Assembly (NCBI GenBank): GCA_000697455.1
Contig: JNET01034717.1
Location: forward strand, 1-10,174
Source of the DNA: Basidiobolus heterosporus B8920
Lineage: Eukaryota > Basidiobolomycota > Basidiobolomycetes > Basidiobolales > Basidiobolaceae
DNA length: 10,174 nt
Direction of reading: 5' to 3'
Positions 6,676-10,174 of the stretch are shown in pieces. The translations under genes and the position numbers were made by a program. Under the pieces are notes generated by a model. The model was not told the origin of the DNA and did not search any database. It saw only the letters and a list, made by a program, of their open reading frames with translations. Every line of letters starts with the position of its first letter. Position 1 is the first letter of the stretch.

Positions 6676-7090
6676 TTAATTTTGGAGATGAAATATCTTC
6701 AAGCAATTTCCAGGTTGAGGTGATGCCAAAGGAGTTTTGTCCAATTGAGTAAGCCTGTAGGTGCCATTTTGGCGGACTTGAAAAATCTTGTAAGGTCTTG
6801 ACCATATCATGTCAAGTTTACATGACCATAATGTGTCTAACTTGTATCATGAGGAAGAACCTGGTCTCCAAATTGAGTTTCTTCTTTTGTAGCATTTTGT
6901 TCAGTCACAGTATTCCTTGCCTGCACTTCTTATTTTCTTTAAGTTGCTGCTTTCATTCTTCAAGCGTTCCTTTTAGTTGGCAATTGGATATACTCTGGCT
7001 TGTAGCAACTCTTCTGCCAACATATTCTTCTTCCAAGGTAAAGAAAGCCAATTATCATATTTGATGTCAATAGGCAGAATAGCTTCATGT
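6676..7090 (-). pseudogene. Integrase C-terminal region of Gypsy element C
   Basis: After the integrase core the minus strand gives 'IYGHEAILPIDI', 'EELLQARVYPIANQKERL', then 'RPYKIFQV' and 'GTYRLTQLDKTPLASPQP', ending 'NCLKIFHLQN' near 6676. This matches the family's linker, GPY/F-type module and the small strand-rich tail. No chromodomain is present, in contrast to element A. The natural end of pol lies just before the polypurine tract. The plus-strand frame 6798-7064 is a shadow of this. It is a fossil with a few breaks. Confidence 0.75.
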
Positions 7091-7092
7091 CC

Positions 7093-7560
7093 TTATATCA
7101 AGTAGAATGGTGAGTATCCAGTACTGCATTTTACTGTAATCCTGTCTGCCCATAAAACTGCTTGTAACTGAATATGCCATTTCTGAGTATCTTCAATAGA
7201 AAGTTTTGCAAGTGTGTTGGTGAGTGCTTGGTGTCCTCTTTCAACTGGTGCATTGGATTGGGATGATGAGGTGTAGTGTGAATTAGCTTTGCTCCAAACT
7301 TCTTGGCTGTTCTTTGTACTTCTGCTGATCCACATTCTCCATTATCTGTAAATATTGTTCCAACTGATCCATGTTGTATTAACATACCTTGTGTGAAAAA
7401 TATTGCAGCTGCTTTGGCTGTAGCTTTCTTTAGCATCCTAGCTTCTACCCATCCAGTAAAATTATCTTTGCAGTCTACTATGTACTTGTATCCTAGAGTA
7501 GCTCTTAGAAGGTGAGTGATATCCAGGTGTGCTTTCTGCCAAGCAAACATAGTAAAGGTA
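7093..7560 (-). pseudogene. Integrase catalytic core remnant of Gypsy element C
   Basis: Two overlapping open stretches on the minus strand hold the core blocks in order: 'KAHLDITHLLRATLGYKYIV', 'DNFTGWVEARMLKKATAKAA', 'GTIFTDNGECGSAEVQ', then 'NAPVERGHQALTNTLAKL', 'AVLWADRITV' and 'STGYSPFYLI'. The D, D and E positions of the DDE integrase family can be recognised (DITH, TDNG, VERGH). The 'VERGH...AVLWADR' spelling is typical of one fungal Gypsy lineage. It follows the H2C2 finger and precedes the C-terminal module. Confidence 0.9.
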
Positions 7561-7579
7561 TTTTTGAAAGGTTGATATT

Positions 7580-7832
7580 GTCTTCTTGAATCTCTCTTTT
7601 GACATGGAAGGCATGTCTGGACATACTACTTGATATTGAAACAGAGTATAAGCCAGTAGTAGTGTAATGTTACTTTTGAGTAGTTTGCTGCTATTCCCTG
7701 ATGTCCTCCTGCTTCATACTCATGAAGTTGTTGTATGACTTCCTTTTGTTCTTTAGGACAATATAGGTATCTTCTAGGAACTCCATTTTTGCTCTTCCTG
7801 TACAAGTTGTTAGCAACTAAGCTGTATTTCAA
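7580..7832 (-). pseudogene. Integrase N-terminal H2C2 zinc finger of Gypsy element C
   Basis: The minus strand reads 'NLYRKSKNGVPRRYLYCPKE', 'VIQQLHEYEAGGHQGIAANY', then near 7610-7590 'VQTCLPCQKR'. This gives the His-His and Cys-Cys pairs of the integrase zinc finger at family spacing. It lies between RNase H and the integrase core. It is a fossil. Confidence 0.85.
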
Positions 7833-7839
7833 CGCTTTT

Positions 7840-8440
7840 TCTTGAAGTTGCTGTGTTGGCTTGTTGGAATTGATAATGGAATCTGCAGTTTTCTGAGATA
7901 GTTATATTTGTTTCAATAGTTGTCTGAAGGTGTGTATTTGAGATGAGATCCAAGGCTTTCATATTCCAATGATTCATTGATTTCTTCTCCATCTGCTGAT
8001 TTGAGTTCTGCTATTTGCTTTCTTGATAGTGCATCTGGTCCTTTGTGGCTGACTCCTGGAATATGCTTGAGTTCAAAATCAAATATCTGAATATATGATA
8101 TCCATCTTGCTAATATAGGATCAGGAAGAAGGTCAAGTTTCTTTGGCATTTCAAGTAGAGATTTTGTATCAGCTTTGAGTGAAGTGGTCTCCCATTAGGT
8201 AAGGCCTGAGTTTCTTAAGGATATAGAGAACTCTCAAAGCTTCTCCCCTGATGGAGGGGTAGTGAAGTTCTTTTTCTTTGAATAGTGTGCTGAGATACTT
8301 GCATGGCTGTCTTCTGTTGTCTTTAGAGATCTGTATAAGAATGCCACCAACTCCTGTTCCTGAGCTATCGACACTAACAATATTTGGTTGGTTACTGATG
8401 ATGGTATAGTCCAAGCTGGCTAACACTGGAGGGTCTGATA
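7840..8440 (-). pseudogene. RNase H domain remnant of Gypsy element C
   Basis: The upper part (8426-8169) shows 'PNIVSVDSSGTGVGGILIQI', 'CKYLSTLFKEKELHYPSIRG' and 'LYILKKLRPYLMG'. The lower part (8149-7913) shows 'ARWISYIQIFDFELKHIPGV' and 'HKGPDALSRKQ', followed by an acidic linker with 'DGEEINESLEYES'. These are the first-strand Asp block, the Glu helix and the 'DALSR' end of Ty3/Gypsy RNase H. An acidic linker after DALSR is usual in this lineage. The piece 7840-7910 is poorly conserved linker. Confidence 0.85.
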
Positions 8441-9370
8441 GTGCATTTATCAGGCTTCTTAATGAGTTTTCTTCATGTTCTGTCTACTGGAAGGGCATGT
8501 CTTTGCATAGTATGGCTGTTGAAGATTTTGTAGTGTGTGCATAGTATAAGATCCATATTCTGAATATTCCAGTAAGTCCTAGGAGCTCTCTCACATGCTT
8601 TAGACAAGTTGGGCTTTTCCAGTTTGAGTTTTGAAAGCTTCTCAGGATCTAGTAGTTGTCCATTTTCAGTAACCAGTTTCTCAAGTGTGATTGCTTTGTC
8701 ATATCCAAACTTTGACTTTTCTCCTGAAATGGTAAGTCCTACATCTTGCAGTCTCTGGGTAGCTTCTCCACTGTATCAATATACTGAGGGACATATTTTA
8801 AAATGTTTGGTAAGCAATGAGTGCTGTTCTTCTCTCTGGTAGAGTTCTTGATTCCAATATCATCCAAGAATGGTCTGCATAATGTTAGTATGTACTCTGC
8901 CAGCACTCTCTTCATTGCTGTCTGATAAGTTTGAACCAAGTTGGTCCATCCTGCAGGTATACGTGTAATTCTGATTAATCCAATAGTTGTGTCCATTGCG
9001 GTGTAATTTCTTGATTATGGATCCAAAAGAAGCTGGTCATATCCTGAGTACAGGGCAATAGTTGTGATCAAAGGGTAGCCTGCAAATGACTCAATATATT
9101 CATGTTGTATTGATGGTTGCATTGCATCTTTGATTGTCACTTTTGTATGTTGTTGAACATCCTTTACAAATTGTAGACTTCCATTCTTCTTGTTAGGAGT
9201 GAGCCAAGGATTCCTGTAAGGTCTATAGCTGTATTCAATTACTCCATTCTTGTATCTGGACTTTAGCATTTCCACTACCTTTTCAAGTAATTGTGAAGGA
9301 ATTGGAGAAGTGTTCTGTGCCCATGGAGCGCACTAGACTGTATGAATCTTAACTGGTGGAAAGAACTCTG
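8441..9370 (-). pseudogene. Reverse transcriptase domain remnant of Gypsy element C
   Basis: On the minus strand, in order: 'EMLKSRYKNGVIEYSYRPYR' and 'NPWLTPNKKNGSLQFVKDVQ' (fingers, 9260-9150), 'TTIALYSGYDQLLLDP' (about 9065-9015), 'RIPAGWTNLVQTYQTAMKRV' and 'CRPFLDDIGI' (palm, 8960-8840), then 'LVTENGQLLDPEKLSKL' (8690-8630) from the connection. These match the conserved blocks of Ty3/Gypsy RT. The rest, to 8441, is the eroded connection towards RNase H. It is a fossil with several breaks. Confidence 0.85.
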
Positions 9371-10174
9371 TGGAAAGGCAACCTCTTTGTTCATCAGTGA
9401 AAGCAAGGACTTCATCATATTTCTTGAGCATATTGATGAAGTGTGTTTTTTCTTCTTTTGTGAGTGTATTTCCAATGTGGATATTTTGTAGTTGCTTTTC
9501 TGTGAGTCTTAATGTTGTTGTTAATGTTGGTTCCATTTGTGGGCTGATATAGATTGTTGGTGATAATTGAGTTGAGACTGGTCTGATGTTCTTAGCAACT
9601 GGCATGTACTTTGTTAATATATTTCTTATACTTGTGTCTTCTGCAAATGTGTTGAAAGAAAGAACATCTTGATGAGTTTCTTTTTTAGTGAGTTGAATGT
9701 TGTCTGAGTTTTTTGACTGTTGGTTTCCACTGCACAAAATATAGTTCTTCTTTTCCTATCTCCAGAAGGGATAGTTAACCATAGACTTCCATGAGGCTTG
9801 TTGTCTGCCTGTAATAGTGCTCTTCTCTTGTAAGGTCTACCATATAAGACTTAAAAGGAGGGTCCATCAGACACTATGAGGAATGAGCTGCATACTTGAA
9901 CTCCTCCAATCTCAATGGCAATAGAATGGCAAAGACCTATCATCTTCTGAGATGCTCTTGTAGCTCTCCTGATGCTCCAACCAACCTCTGAAGAAGGCAG
10001 ATTAATTTCCTTGAAAAGGAAAGCTGTGATAGTGTTGATTTCTGATATAGAGTAAAAGATGTATTCAACTACAAAAGAGTGACTATTTATCTTCTGTGTT
10101 TTGCTGGAGTAAGGTATTGACTTCAGTTCTTGTTGGCTTGAAAAGATTTGGAAGAGTTTGCTGAAGGTGTTGAA
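9371..10174 (-). pseudogene. Aspartic protease remnant and protease-RT linker of Gypsy element C
   Basis: Between about 10110 and 9740 the minus strand gives 'SISEINTITAFLFKEINLPS', 'GLCHSIAIEIGGVQVCSSFL', 'VLYGRPYKRRALLQADN' and 'HGSLWLTIPSGDRKRRTIF'. These fit the retropepsin-like protease of this Gypsy lineage ('GSEIN', 'IGGV', 'VLLGRPF', 'DGS.W.TI'). Retropepsin releases the mature proteins from the polyprotein. From 9737 to 9371 an open linker follows with 'ILTKYMPVAKNIRPVSTQLS' and 'FINMLKKYDEVLAFTDEQRG', the usual lead-in to RT. The far N-terminus and gag are outside the window. Confidence 0.75.

Larger units (their letters stand above)
5940..10174 (-). mobile_element. Ty3/Gypsy fossil (element C), 3' LTR to protease, continues off the right edge
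   Basis: On the minus strand the order is protease, reverse transcriptase, RNase H, integrase, polypurine tract, 3' LTR. The lineage is the fungal Gypsy type with an 'HIPG..HKGPDALSR' RNase H end and integrase blocks 'DNGECGS' and 'VLWADR'. Gag, the start of protease and the 5' LTR lie beyond 10174. The pol region has roughly ten or more breaks. CG dinucleotides are nearly absent. A candidate 5-base target duplication TAAAC lies at 5935-5939 but needs the other end to verify. Confidence 0.9.

Noticed and set aside
6798-7064. 88-residue hydrophobic plus-strand frame that could suggest a membrane protein
   Set aside because: It is antisense to the integrase C-terminal region of element C, whose blocks are recognisable; the hydrophobicity comes from T-rich antisense sequence.
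8609-8842. 77-residue Ser/Phe-rich plus-strand frame
   Set aside because: Antisense to the RT connection of element C; a shadow. The same holds for plus-strand frames at 7303-7515 and 9370-9552.
1-10174. Envelope gene, CRISPR array, bacterial operon or toxin system
   Set aside because: No env-like frame follows integrase in A or C, no regularly spaced repeats exist, and the content is eukaryotic retroelement sequence throughout.
1060-10174. RIP (repeat-induced point mutation) as the cause of decay
   Set aside because: CpA and TpG remain abundant while CpG is nearly gone, which fits CpG methylation better than CpA-directed RIP; this was judged by eye and not computed in full.

Overview
The window reads as a retrotransposon graveyard in a eukaryotic, most likely fungal, genome. 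The pol regions resemble Ty3/Gypsy lineages that are common in basidiomycetes: a chromodomain-bearing chromovirus, and a lineage with an 'HIPG..HKGPDALSR' RNase H tail and a 'VLWADR' integrase tail. CG dinucleotides are almost absent (about 23 by hand count in 10.2 kb). That is the usual mark of CpG methylation and deamination in silenced fungal repeats. The basidiomycete placement is inference. No host gene, rRNA, tRNA or CRISPR array could be supported.

Layout. (1) 1-1059, minus strand: the 5' end of a Ty1/Copia element, with an LTR (about 741-1059), a primer-binding site matching the anticodon loop of initiator tRNA-Met (728-739), and an open gag frame (735 to 1) ending at the window edge on a CCHC zinc knuckle. 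This is the best-preserved element here. (2) 1060-3278, plus strand: the 3' half of a decayed Ty3/Gypsy chromovirus (element A) with RNase H, integrase, GPY/F-like module, chromodomain and a TGTTA...TAACA 3' LTR (2995-3278). The Copia element appears to have landed in it. (3) 3328-3789: a foldback segment with 75-bp inverted arms about 72% identical, either a MITE-like element or two opposed LTR ends. (4) About 3790-4900, minus strand: a heavily decayed second Gypsy element (B) with integrase and RNase H remnants. (5) About 4900-5934: unassigned sequence, including a plus-strand protein-like stretch (5164-5550) and a local relative excess of CpG. (6) 5940-10174, minus strand: a third Gypsy element (C) with a 703-bp 3' LTR, a polypurine tract, and in pol order protease, reverse transcriptase, RNase H and integrase. 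It continues past the right edge.

No functioning multi-gene system was found. The points of interest are the primer site that contains the gag start codon, the foldback element, alternative hairpins around the polypurine tract of element C, and a CpG gradient that ranks the insertions by age. All elements are described as fossils.
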